64,000 nucleotides of DNA, from the NCBI GenBank assembly GCA_000719025.1, contig JODP01000001.1, positions 682,001-746,000 on the forward strand, given 5' to 3'. The DNA is from Kineosporia aurantiaca JCM 3230. GTDB lineage: Bacteria; Actinomycetota; Actinomycetes; Actinomycetales; Kineosporiaceae. The notes under the pieces were generated by a model, which saw only the letters and a list, made by a program, of their open reading frames with translations, made no database searches and was not told the DNA's origin. Below are positions 43,968 to 52,017 of the stretch, in pieces; position 1 is the first letter of the stretch, and every line of letters begins with the position of its first letter. The position numbers and the translations under genes were made by a program.

Positions 43968-44375
43968 ATGAATTGGGTCAACCTTTCCACCCCTCTCGGA
44001 CTGGCCGTCGCGCGAACCGGCGGAGCCCGCATCCGGCCCGGGCCGCACGGCCTGCTGCTGGCCTGGGACTACCACAGCCGGATACTGCCGGTGCACGGGC
44101 GGGCGATGACCATCGGCGACGTGGTGCTGCTCGGCATCCCGGAATCAGCGCTGGTCAGGCGGCCGAACCTGCTACGGCACGAGGCCCGTCACGCCGGTCA
44201 GTACGCGCGCTGGCTGGGACCGGCCGGCTTTCTGCCGGCTTACGGCCTGGCCTCGCTCTACAGCTGGCTTCGGACCGGGGACCCGGCCCTGCGCAACCAC
44301 TTCGAGAGCCGGGCCGGTCTGCTCGACGGGGGCTACCTACACCTCGCCGACCGGCCGCCGGACGAACCCGGCTGA
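43968..44375 (+). CDS. conserved hypothetical with HEARHxxQ motif
   Basis: A 135-residue protein of an uncharacterised actinobacterial family. It starts MNWVNLSTPLGLAVARTGGAR, contains LLLAWDYH, and carries LLRHEARHAGQYARWLG, which resembles a zincin HExxH helix with Ala-Arg between the acid and the second histidine. It continues LPAYGLASLYSWLRTGDPALRNHFESRAGLLDGGY. The ATG at 43968 is preferred over GTG 43806 because the upstream part lacks the G/C third-position bias and the shorter form matches the family length as I recall it. Protease activity is speculative. Confidence 0.65.
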   Translation: MNWVNLSTPLGLAVARTGGARIRPGPHGLLLAWDYHSRILPVHGRAMTIGDVVLLGIPESALVRRPNLLRHEARHAGQYARWLGPAGFLPAYGLASLYSWLRTGDPALRNHFESRAGLLDGGYLHLADRPPDEPG

Positions 44376-44525
44376 GCACGTCCGGGCCGGGCCGATCCAA
44401 AGCCGATCAGCGCCGATCAGGACGGTCGGCCGCTGGACCGTTCGTCGACGCGTCCTCAAAAAGGCCCCTGACAAACGGCATTCGGCTGTCGGCGAACGGC
44501 TACTCCGAGTAGGTGAACGGTCGTC

Positions 44526-45116
44526 CTACTGGGTGTCCTGACCCAGCACCACGCAGATCTCGCCGGGGTACTGGTCGGACTGCTTGAGCTCGCCGATCCC
44601 CCCGATCGCCTTGCGCACCCCGCTGGCGGTGGCCTTCATGTCGGCCTCGTCGTAGTAGATCTTGGTGACCGGCAGATCGCGGTTGCTGGAGTTGTCGGTG
44701 TAGTCGACCGTCCAGCCCTTGCCCTCGAGCTTGTCCTTGTAGCTGGTGGCCAGCCCCTGGACGTTGAGCGAGTTCAGCACGATCACCTTGATCGACTTGT
44801 CCGCCTTGCTGGTGGCCGACGGCTTCGTGCTGGAGTCCGCCTTGCCGCCCTTGGTGGCCCCGGCGTCCGGGTTGGCGGTCGAGTTCGCCTCGTCCTCCAG
44901 CGCCGACTTGGCCGCCGAGTTGGTCGCCGGGCTGTTGTCCTTCTTGCCGACCACCGTGTAGACGGCGCCGATCACCAGCAGCACGACGACGACGCCGGCG
45001 ATCACCGGAAAGATCGCGGCAATCGCCTTCGGCCGTGCGCGGTGGGCACCGCGGCGGCTCGCCTCCACCGGCGCGGCGGAGCGGTCGTCGTAGCCCGGAG
45101 GCCTCGTGGCGGTCAT
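44526..45116 (-). CDS. LytR C-terminal-domain membrane protein
   Basis: A 196-residue protein with a basic cytoplasmic N-terminus, one membrane helix (AIAAIFPVIAGVVVVLLVIGAVYTVV), a Ser/Thr/Asp-rich linker, and a LytR_C domain. The domain shows IKVIVLNSLNVQGLATSYKDKLEGKGWTV and VTKIYYDEADMKATASGVRKAIGG. Such proteins accompany, or are fused to, the LCP enzymes that attach cell wall polymers, but no LCP domain is present here. It follows the DUF3263 gene on the same strand. Confidence 0.85.
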   Translation of the reverse strand: MTATRPPGYDDRSAAPVEASRRGAHRARPKAIAAIFPVIAGVVVVLLVIGAVYTVVGKKDNSPATNSAAKSALEDEANSTANPDAGATKGGKADSSTKPSATSKADKSIKVIVLNSLNVQGLATSYKDKLEGKGWTVDYTDNSSNRDLPVTKIYYDEADMKATASGVRKAIGGIGELKQSDQYPGEICVVLGQDTQ

Positions 45117-45258
45117 CGCATGACTCCCAGAACGATGGAACGAGCACCGCCCGGTTCAGGGGTACCCGACGGTCTGAGACTACCGACCCGGTTCGGTCCG
45201 ACCAGGTAACTCAGAACGCCTATCACTGTGGTCTGCCCCATCGGATGCCTTTCGACGC

Positions 45259-45525
45259 TCAGCCGTGAGCGTCCAGTGACCGTGCGGAGCCACTCCGGCG
45301 TCGCGTCTGGCGCACCCGGCGCAGCCGCTTCACCAGCATAGGGTCGGCGGCCAGGGCTTCCGGTCGGTCGATCAGCGTATTCAGGACCTGGTAGTAGCGG
45401 GTCCCGGCCATCCCGAAGCGCTCGCGGATGGCCTGCTCCTTGGCCCCGGGGAAGCGGAACCACTGGCGCTCGAAGACCAGGATCTCGGCCTCCTGCGCGG
45501 TCAGCGGTACAGATTCGGGCTCCAT
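45259..45525 (-). CDS. DUF3263 protein
   Basis: An 88-residue actinobacterial protein of the DUF3263 family: LTAQEAEILVFERQWFRFPGAKEQAIRERFGMAGTRYYQVLN is a helix-turn-helix-like segment, followed by a basic C-terminus (VKRLRRVRQTRRRSG). Possible small DNA-binding protein; function unknown. ATG 45525 has GAAGGAGAGGG directly upstream, and TACAGT (45559-45554, minus strand) is a likely -10. It commonly neighbours the LytR_C gene, as here. Confidence 0.85.
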   Translation of the reverse strand: MEPESVPLTAQEAEILVFERQWFRFPGAKEQAIRERFGMAGTRYYQVLNTLIDRPEALAADPMLVKRLRRVRQTRRRSGSARSLDAHG

Positions 45526-45578
45526 CCCTCTCCTTCCACGGGGCTCTCACTGTAGAGGGATTTCCCGGGTTGAGCGGT

Positions 45579-46931
45579 TCAGGCCGTACTGTCCAGGATG
45601 AGGTCGATGTCCGCCTCGCTGGTCTCCGGGTTGACGATGGCCAGCCGGGTGACCGTCTCCCCGTCGTGCGCGGTCGACACCACGAATCCTTGATTGTCCG
45701 CGAGCAACCGGTCCGACCAGGCCCGATAGTCCGGGGCCGACCAGCCGCGGCGGCGGAAGCAGACCACCGACAGTTCCGGCTCGTGCAGCAGGTCGAGGTG
45801 CTCGGCCGCGCGGATCCGCTCGGCCGCGTACCGGGCCACGGTCAGCGTGCGCTCCACCGCGTCGGTGTACGCCTGGGTGCCGTGGGTGGCCAGCGAGAAC
45901 CAGAACGGCAGCCCGCGGGCCCGCCGGGTCAGGCCGATCGCGTAGTCGGAGGGGTTGATCTCGTCGTTGTCGGTGACCACGTCGAGGTAGCCGGCCCGCT
46001 GGGTGTGGGCGGCCCGGGCGACGGCCGGGTTGCGGTAGATCAGCGCACAGCAGTCGAACGGGGCGAAGAGCCACTTGTGCGGGTCCACGACGAACGAGTC
46101 GGCCCGCTCGATCCCGGCGAACCGGGGCCGCACGCTCGGGGCCGCCAGGCCGGCCAGGCCGTAGGCGCCGTCGACGTGGAACCACAGGCCGAGTTCCCGG
46201 CACACCGTCCCGACCGAGTCCAGGTCGTCGACGATGCCCAGGTTCGTGGTGCCGGCCGTGGCCACCACCGCGAACACCCCGTCGTGCCCGGACTGCTCGA
46301 GCGCCGCCCGCAGGGCCGGGCCGGTGAGCCGGCCGTCCGGCCCGACCGGCACCCCGACGAAGTCGATGTCCATCACGTCGCAGGCGCTGACGATGGACGA
46401 GTGGGCGTGCTCGGTGCCGGCGACCGCCCACCGGGCCGGGCGGTTCCCGGCCCGGTCCTGGCGGGCCTTGTACCGGGCCGCGACCAGGGCGGACAGGTTG
46501 CCGGTGGTGCCGCCGGGGACGAACACCCCGCCGGCCTCGGCCGGGAGCCCGGCCAGGCCGGCCAGCCAGGCCAGCGCCTGGTTCTCCGCGTAGACCGCGC
46601 CCGAACCCTCCATCCAGGTCCCCGCGTACAGGCTGGAGGCACTGACCACCAGGTCGAACAGGGTGGCGGCCTTGGTCGGGGCGCAGGGGATGAAGGAGAG
46701 GTAGCGCGGGTGGTCGATCGAGATGCAGGCCGGGGCCAGCACGTCGCCGAAGAGCCGCAGCGCCTTCTCGCCGCCCAGCCCGTCCGGGGTGATGGTCTGA
46801 CCGACCAGGGACTGCAGCTCGGCGGCACTGCGGGGGCCGTCCAGCGGGACTTCCTGGTAGCTCATCCGCTCCCGTGAATAACTCATCACGGCCTCGGCGA
46901 GGACCTCGGTCCCGGCGTCGTAACGATGCAC
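45579..46931 (-). CDS. pyridoxal-phosphate-dependent group II decarboxylase
   Basis: A 450-residue enzyme of the glutamate/aromatic-amino-acid decarboxylase fold. The PLP lysine is in SFVVDPHKWLFAPFD, the ring-stacking histidine in AGTEHAHSSIVSA, and the pyridine-nitrogen aspartate in WFHVDGAYGLAGLA. PRYLSFIPCAP near the N-terminus is typical of the aromatic-L-amino-acid/tyrosine decarboxylase branch. The substrate cannot be fixed. The GTG at 46931 is preceded by TAGACT (46945-46940, minus strand) eight bases upstream, probably leaderless. It is divergent from ung with only 42 bases between. Confidence 0.88.
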   Translation of the reverse strand: MHRYDAGTEVLAEAVMSYSRERMSYQEVPLDGPRSAAELQSLVGQTITPDGLGGEKALRLFGDVLAPACISIDHPRYLSFIPCAPTKAATLFDLVVSASSLYAGTWMEGSGAVYAENQALAWLAGLAGLPAEAGGVFVPGGTTGNLSALVAARYKARQDRAGNRPARWAVAGTEHAHSSIVSACDVMDIDFVGVPVGPDGRLTGPALRAALEQSGHDGVFAVVATAGTTNLGIVDDLDSVGTVCRELGLWFHVDGAYGLAGLAAPSVRPRFAGIERADSFVVDPHKWLFAPFDCCALIYRNPAVARAAHTQRAGYLDVVTDNDEINPSDYAIGLTRRARGLPFWFSLATHGTQAYTDAVERTLTVARYAAERIRAAEHLDLLHEPELSVVCFRRRGWSAPDYRAWSDRLLADNQGFVVSTAHDGETVTRLAIVNPETSEADIDLILDSTA

Positions 46932-46973
46932 GGATGTGCAGTCTATGTCCGGCTGGCGTTACTGTCGGGGACC
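46932..46973. promoter_or_regulatory. compact divergent promoter
   Basis: TAGACT on the minus strand (46945-46940) and TACTGT on the plus strand (46960-46965) each lie eight bases before a GTG start. The two promoters must overlap in a 42-base gap. Confidence 0.45.
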
Positions 46974-47648
46974 GTGACGCGCCGACCCCTCGCTGAGCAG
47001 ATCGACCCGGGCTGGGCCGCGGCCCTCGCACCGGTCGAGGACAAGATCGCCGAGATGGGCGACTTCCTCCGGAAGGAGATCGCCGACGGCCGCACGTACC
47101 TGCCGTCCGGCCCGAACGTGCTCCGGGCGTTCAAGCAGCCGCTGGCCGACGTCCGGGTGCTGATCGTGGGACAGGACCCGTACCCCACCCCGGGTCACGC
47201 GGTCGGCCTGTCCTTCTCGGTGGCGCCGGACGTCCGCCCGCTGCCGAAGAGCCTGGTCAACATCTTCAAGGAACTGCACACCGACCTCGGCATCGAGCCG
47301 TCGCAGTCCGGCGACCTGTCGCCCTGGGCCGAGCGCGGCGTGCTGTTGCTGAACAGAGTGCTCACGGTCGCCCCCGGCGCACCGGCATCGCACCGGGGCA
47401 AGGGCTGGGAAGAGGTCACCGCGCAGGCGATCCACGCGCTCGTGGAGCGGGACGAGCCGCTGGTGGCCATTCTCTGGGGCCGTGACGCGCGCTCGCTGGC
47501 CCCGGCGCTGGAGGACATCCCGAAGATCGAGAGCGCCCACCCGAGCCCGCTCTCGGCCCACAACGGCTTCTTCGGCTCGCGCCCGTTCAGCCGGGCCAAC
47601 GCCGAGCTCGAGGACCTCGGCGCCGACCCGATCGACTGGTCCCTCTAG
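46974..47648 (+). CDS. ung: uracil-DNA glycosylase, family 1
   Basis: Removes uracil from DNA to start base excision repair. The 224-residue protein has the catalytic GQDPYPTPGHA (D68), the uracil-recognition LLLNRVLTV, and the C-terminal AHPSPLSAHNGFFGSRPF with H189 in the minor-groove loop. These define UNG family 1. The GTG at 46974 is chosen because VTRRPLAEQIDPGW gives the normal family length; a longer frame to 46926 would overlap the divergent gene. It is followed by the palindromic repeat and the convergent fbiC. Confidence 0.96.
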   Translation: MTRRPLAEQIDPGWAAALAPVEDKIAEMGDFLRKEIADGRTYLPSGPNVLRAFKQPLADVRVLIVGQDPYPTPGHAVGLSFSVAPDVRPLPKSLVNIFKELHTDLGIEPSQSGDLSPWAERGVLLLNRVLTVAPGAPASHRGKGWEEVTAQAIHALVERDEPLVAILWGRDARSLAPALEDIPKIESAHPSPLSAHNGFFGSRPFSRANAELEDLGADPIDWSL

Positions 47649-47681
47649 CCCCTCTAGTCCTCTTGGCCCGTCAAACCCGTT

Positions 47682-47755
47682 CGTGATCATGCAGTTCCGC
47701 CCCCGTGATCATGCAGTTGACTGCATGATCACGGGGGCGCTTCTGCATGATCACG
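47682..47755. repeat. 22-nt palindromic unit repeat, locus 4 (F-f-r-R)
   Basis: A full forward unit (47682-47703), a shortened forward/reverse pair forming CGTGATCATGCAG-TTGA-complement at 47704-47733, and a full reverse unit (47734-47755). It fills the gap between the convergent ung and fbiC stops. Confidence 0.9.
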
Positions 47756-47759
47756 GGAA

Positions 47760-50297
47760 CTAGACGGTGCTGTAGGTCGTGGTGCGCTGCCGGGCCGGGC
47801 GGTCCAGGTGCTCGGAGATGTCCTCCAGTTCCGCCACGGTCTTCAGCGAACCGTACTGCGAACCGGCCATTCTCGAGATCGTCTCCTCCATCAGCGTGCC
47901 GCCGATGTCGTTCGCCCCGGCCTGCAGCATCGCCCGGGTGCCGTCCACCCCGAGCTTCACCCAGGAGGTCTGGATGTTGTCGATCCGGCCGTACAGCAGG
48001 ATTCTCGCCAGCGCGTGCACCACCAGGTTGTCGCGCATCGTCGGGCCGGGCCGGGCCACCCCGGCCAGGTAGATCGGGGCGTTCTGGTGCACGAAGGGCA
48101 GCGCCACGAACTCGGTGAACCGGGCGTTGCCGTACTCGATGCTCTGCTGCTGCAGCCGGGCCAGCAGCATCAGGTGCTTGGCCCAGTGCGAGGGGTTGTC
48201 CACGTGGCCGTACATCATCGTCGACGAGGTGGGCAGGCCGACCTGGTGCGCGGTGGTGATGCTCTCAATCCAGGAGGCGGTCGGCAGCTTGCCCTTGGTC
48301 AGCACCCAGCGCACATCGTCGTCCAGGATCTCCGCCGCGGTGCCCGGCATCGAGTCCACCCCGGCCTCCTTGGCCTGGATCAGCCACTCCCGGATCGACA
48401 GCCCGGTGCGGGTCGAGCCGTTGATCACCTCCATCGGGCTGAAGGCGTGCATGTGCATCTGCGGCACCGCCTCCTTCACCGCCCGGGCAATGTCGAAGTA
48501 CGCCGTCGCGGGCAGGTGCGGGTCGATGCCGCCCTGCATGCAGACCTCGGTCGCGCCGACCGCCCAGGCCTCGCGGACCCGGTTCTTCACCTCGTCCAGG
48601 GACAGGGTGAAGGCGTCGTCGTCCTGCCGGCGCTGGGCGAAAGCGCAGAAGCGGCAGCCGGTATAGCAGACGTTGGTGAAGTTGATGTTCCGGTTGACGA
48701 TGTACGTGACGTCGTCGCCGACCGCTTCCCGACGCAGGTCGTCGGCGATCCGGACGAGCGTCTTGAGGGAGTCGCCCTCGGCGTAGGCGAGCAGCACCGC
48801 CTGATCCTCGGTGAGCGCCTGCGGATCGTTCTCGGCGACGCTCAGCGCCTTGACGACATCACCGTCCACCCGCTCGGGAGCACCCGTGTGGACCGCCTTT
48901 TCGCGCAGCGCCTGCCAGTCGCCGTAGACGTCGTCGAAGTCGCTGCGCCGGTCGCTGGTCCGGCCGGTGATGTCGATCGTGACGTTGAGGTCGATCCGGC
49001 CGCTGCTGCCCCACTGCGGATCCGGCTCCTGCCAGGGCATGCCCTTCGGCAGCGCCCGCGGGTCGGCCAGCCCGTCCTCCCGCATCAGGGCCTTGACGTG
49101 GCCGTAAACCCGCGGATCGAGCCAGGGTTCGCCCACCGAGGCGTACTCCGGGTGCACGGTGAGCCGCTCGGTCAGCTCAAACCCGGCATCCTCGCTGTAC
49201 TTCGCCAGATCGTCCAGATGCGGCCAGGGGCGCTCGGGGTTGACGTGGTCCGGGGTCAGCGGGGAGACCCCGCCCCAGTCGTCCGCCCCGGCCGCCAGCA
49301 GCCGGCCGAGCTGGTCCGGCTCGGACAGGTTGGGCGGCACCTGGATCCGCATCCGCGGGCCCATCACGATCCGGGCCACGGCGACCGCGGCCAGGTACTC
49401 GTCGTCGCCCGCGTCGGGGGTGGAGCGCATCACCGTCTTCGGCTTGGCCCGGAAGTTCTGGATGATCACTTCCTGGATGTGGCCGTACTCGCGGGCCAGC
49501 CGGCGCAGGGCGAAGAGCGACTCGGCGCGGTCCGCGAACGACTCCCCGATGCCGATCAGCAGGCCGGTGGTGAACGGGATGTTGTGCCGGCCGGCGTCCT
49601 CGATCACCCGCAGCCGGACCTCCGGGTCCTTGTCCGGGCTGCCGTAGTGGGCCTGCCCCGGCGTCTCGTACAGGTGCCGGGAGGTGGTCTCGAGCATCAT
49701 CCCGACCGACGGCGAGACCGGCTTGACCCGGGCCAGGTCCTGCCAGGACATCACGCCCGGGTTCAGGTGCGGCAGCAGGCCGGTGGTCTCGAGCACCTGC
49801 ACCGCGAGCGAGCGGATGTAGCCCAGGGTGGACTCGTAGCCGGCCTCGGCCAGCCAGTCCCGGGCCTCGGGCCAGCGGTCCTCCGGACGGTCGCCGAGGG
49901 TGAAGAGCACTTCCTTGCACCCCAGCGCGGCGCCCTGCCGGGCCACCCGGAGCACGTCGTCCGGGCTCATGTAGAGCGACTTGCCCTCGCGCTCGAGCTG
50001 CTTCGGGGTCTTGACGAAGGTGCAGTAGTGACAGCGGTCGTTGCACAGGTGGGTGACCGGGACGAACACCTTGCGCGAGTAGGTGACCAGGCCGGAACGC
50101 CCGGCGCTGGCCAGTCCCGCGTCCCGCACCGCGGCGGCCGCCAGCAGGAGGCGTTCCAGGTGCTCCCCGCGGGCCTGCAGCAGGACCTCGGCCTCGGCCG
50201 GGTCCAGGGTGACGCCGTCCGTCGCCCGGCGCACGGCCCGTCGCAGGGCCGAGTCGGTGGGCGCCGGACCGGTGGACGGGGTCGGCGTCTGGGTCAC
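47760..50297 (-). CDS. fbiC: FO synthase (CofG/CofH fusion)
   Basis: An 845-residue bifunctional radical SAM enzyme that makes the deazaflavin chromophore FO of coenzyme F420 from 5-amino-6-ribitylamino-uracil and tyrosine. The N-terminal CofG half has the cluster CNDRCHYCTF (about residue 70); the C-terminal CofH half has CYTGCRFCAF, with MQGGIDPHLP and TGLSIREWLIQAKEAG. The GTG at 50297 is chosen because GAGGAGTCTTTC directly precedes it, and the upstream frame lacks CofG similarity. No other F420 gene is nearby. It shows the organism makes F420. Confidence 0.97.
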   Translation of the reverse strand: MTQTPTPSTGPAPTDSALRRAVRRATDGVTLDPAEAEVLLQARGEHLERLLLAAAAVRDAGLASAGRSGLVTYSRKVFVPVTHLCNDRCHYCTFVKTPKQLEREGKSLYMSPDDVLRVARQGAALGCKEVLFTLGDRPEDRWPEARDWLAEAGYESTLGYIRSLAVQVLETTGLLPHLNPGVMSWQDLARVKPVSPSVGMMLETTSRHLYETPGQAHYGSPDKDPEVRLRVIEDAGRHNIPFTTGLLIGIGESFADRAESLFALRRLAREYGHIQEVIIQNFRAKPKTVMRSTPDAGDDEYLAAVAVARIVMGPRMRIQVPPNLSEPDQLGRLLAAGADDWGGVSPLTPDHVNPERPWPHLDDLAKYSEDAGFELTERLTVHPEYASVGEPWLDPRVYGHVKALMREDGLADPRALPKGMPWQEPDPQWGSSGRIDLNVTIDITGRTSDRRSDFDDVYGDWQALREKAVHTGAPERVDGDVVKALSVAENDPQALTEDQAVLLAYAEGDSLKTLVRIADDLRREAVGDDVTYIVNRNINFTNVCYTGCRFCAFAQRRQDDDAFTLSLDEVKNRVREAWAVGATEVCMQGGIDPHLPATAYFDIARAVKEAVPQMHMHAFSPMEVINGSTRTGLSIREWLIQAKEAGVDSMPGTAAEILDDDVRWVLTKGKLPTASWIESITTAHQVGLPTSSTMMYGHVDNPSHWAKHLMLLARLQQQSIEYGNARFTEFVALPFVHQNAPIYLAGVARPGPTMRDNLVVHALARILLYGRIDNIQTSWVKLGVDGTRAMLQAGANDIGGTLMEETISRMAGSQYGSLKTVAELEDISEHLDRPARQRTTTYSTV

Positions 50298-50629
50298 GAA
50301 AGACTCCTCTGGGCTGGATCGCCGGCGGCACTGCCCGCTGTGGTCTGGCTCTGGTGGTGCTCGGTGGTGCGGTGGTTCGACCGGTCTGACGCGGCTGGAC
50401 GGCCGGGATGCCGCCCGGCCGCACCCGTGCGAATCTACGCCGACACCTCTCGCATTCCCGGAACCGCCCGGCAACCGGACCAGGACGCCGATTGAGACCC
50501 CGGTCACGGTGGCCGCGCGCGCGTATCAGGCCGCCCCGCCCGGGCATCCTCCTTGCGAGTAACCATGGAATCGCCCGGATCCTCCGCGCCCTTCCCCTTC
50601 CTCCCTAGCCTTCGAGGAGACACGGCTCG
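50298..50629. other. intergenic region between fbiC and SDR gene
   Basis: This 332-base divergent gap holds the promoters of both genes. The part at 50340-50385 is rich in GGTGGT-type direct repeats. I see no credible small ORF with a ribosome site and no stable terminator-like hairpin. Confidence 0.35.
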
Positions 50630-51496
50630 ATGCGCATCACCCAGCCCATCGCGGGCAAGGTCGTGGTCATCACCGGGGCGGCGCGCGGCATCGGGGCCGC
50701 TCTCGCCGAGCACCTGGCCGCCCAGGGCGCCCGCGTCGCTCTGCTCGGCCTGGAGCCGGAGCAGCTCGCCGCAGTGGCCGCCCGGTGCGGGCGCAACGCC
50801 GACTGGTTCGAGTGCGACGTCACCGACCCGACCGCGCTGGAGGCCGCCGTGGCCGCCGTCCAGGCGCGCTTCCGGGGCGTGGATGTGCTGGTCGCCAACG
50901 CCGGGATCGCAATGGGCAGCCCGCTGCGCCTGGCCGACGCGGAGGCCTACGATCGGGTGATCGAGGTCAACCTGCTGGGCAGCGTCCGCACGCTGAGGGC
51001 CTTCCTGCCGCTCCTGATCCGCAGCCAGGGGTACTACCTACAGATCGCGTCACTGGCCGCCCTGAGCCCGACCCCGATGATCACCGCCTACGGAGCCAGC
51101 AAGGCCGGGGTAGAGGCGTTCGCGCTGGGGGTACGCACGGAACTGGCGGGGTACGGCGTGGATGGGGGCGTTGCCTATCTCTCCTTCACCGACACCGACA
51201 TGGGCCGCGCGGTGGGCCGCTCCGGCGGCAACGTGCCCCTGCACAACCTGGACTCGGCGATCCACCGACTGGCGACCGGCATCGAGCGGCGTTCCCCATA
51301 CGTCTACGGGCAGGGCTACATCCGGCTGCTGCGTCCGTTGCGGGGTCTACTGCCGGGCCTGGTGCACCGGCTCGGACGCAAGCCCGCGGCCCGTTTCGAG
51401 GCCGCCCTGACCCAGGCCGGGCCGGGCGCCTCGTCCTCCCCGATCGGTCCGGGCGGCCGGGCCGACACCCGGGCCCGCAAGGAACCGACGTCCTGA
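50630..51496 (+). CDS. short-chain dehydrogenase/reductase
   Basis: A 288-residue classical SDR oxidoreductase. It has the cofactor-binding VVVITGAARGIGAALAEHLA, the NAG motif in LVANAGIAMGS, and the catalytic tetrad region with serine in LQIASLAALSPTPMITAYGASKAG (YxxxK). The C-terminal 60 residues are basic and Pro/Gly-rich, longer than usual, possibly for membrane or partner contact. ATG 50630 follows GAGGAGACACGG. Substrate is unknown. The stop is 18 bases before a palindromic repeat. Confidence 0.9.
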   Translation: MRITQPIAGKVVVITGAARGIGAALAEHLAAQGARVALLGLEPEQLAAVAARCGRNADWFECDVTDPTALEAAVAAVQARFRGVDVLVANAGIAMGSPLRLADAEAYDRVIEVNLLGSVRTLRAFLPLLIRSQGYYLQIASLAALSPTPMITAYGASKAGVEAFALGVRTELAGYGVDGGVAYLSFTDTDMGRAVGRSGGNVPLHNLDSAIHRLATGIERRSPYVYGQGYIRLLRPLRGLLPGLVHRLGRKPAARFEAALTQAGPGASSSPIGPGGRADTRARKEPTS

Positions 51497-51514
51497 AAAT
51501 CCCCCGCTTTCCCT

Positions 51515-51589
51515 CGTGATCATGGACTTCTGTCCCCGTGATCATGGACAAGAACTCCATGATCACGGGGGAGAAACTCGATGATCACG
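51515..51589. repeat. 22-nt palindromic unit repeat, locus 5 (F-f-r-R, diverged)
   Basis: A forward unit (51515-51536), a shortened inverted pair with arms CGTGATCATGGA (51537-51548 and 51556-51567), and a reverse unit (51568-51589). The stem bases after TGATCATG have changed, yet both arms changed together (GCAGTT to GGACTT in the forward unit and matching change inside), so pairing is partly preserved. It sits between two convergent stops. Confidence 0.85.
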
Positions 51590-51595
51590 AAGGGG

Positions 51596-51928
51596 TTAGC
51601 GCGGGGTTTCGCCGTTCGGCGGGGTGCCGTAGACCGGACCATCGGCCGGCGGCGGGGTCTGGTTCTTGGGGGGCTGCCTCTTGCCGGAACCACCCGGGTT
51701 CTTGCCGGAGCCGGACGCGTCCTTGAGGCGCTCGGTCAGGCCCCGGGCCTGCTCCTGCACCTTGGCGCGGGTCGCCGGGTCCTTCAGCTTCTTGCTGATC
51801 TCCTGCGCCTGAGCCTGGACCTTGGCCCGGGTGGCCGGGTCCTTCGCGGCGGTCTGGACCTGCTTCATGAGCTTCTTGCCCTGCGGGGAGCGGGCGAACG
51901 CGCTGACTTTCCCGAGAAAACCGGCCAT
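51596..51928 (-). CDS. small basic protein with duplicated KDPATRAKVQ motif
   Basis: A 110-residue cytoplasmic protein. It begins MAGFLGKVSAFARSPQGKKL and contains two successive copies of a helical unit, AKDPATRAKVQAQAQEISKKL and LKDPATRAKVQEQARGLTERL, then a Gly/Pro/Lys-rich disordered tail. The pattern resembles small actinobacterial proteins of unknown function. It is monocistronic, six bases from a palindromic repeat at its 3' end. No enzymatic motif is present. Confidence 0.7.
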   Translation of the reverse strand: MAGFLGKVSAFARSPQGKKLMKQVQTAAKDPATRAKVQAQAQEISKKLKDPATRAKVQEQARGLTERLKDASGSGKNPGGSGKRQPPKNQTPPPADGPVYGTPPNGETPR

Positions 51929-52017
51929 GCCCCAAAGTAACCGCTGAGTGCCCGGAAAGCATCCGCCGGTGATCGCCCGATGTGCCGAAGCCGCAGGTCG
52001 TGGGCATGATTCCGGGC

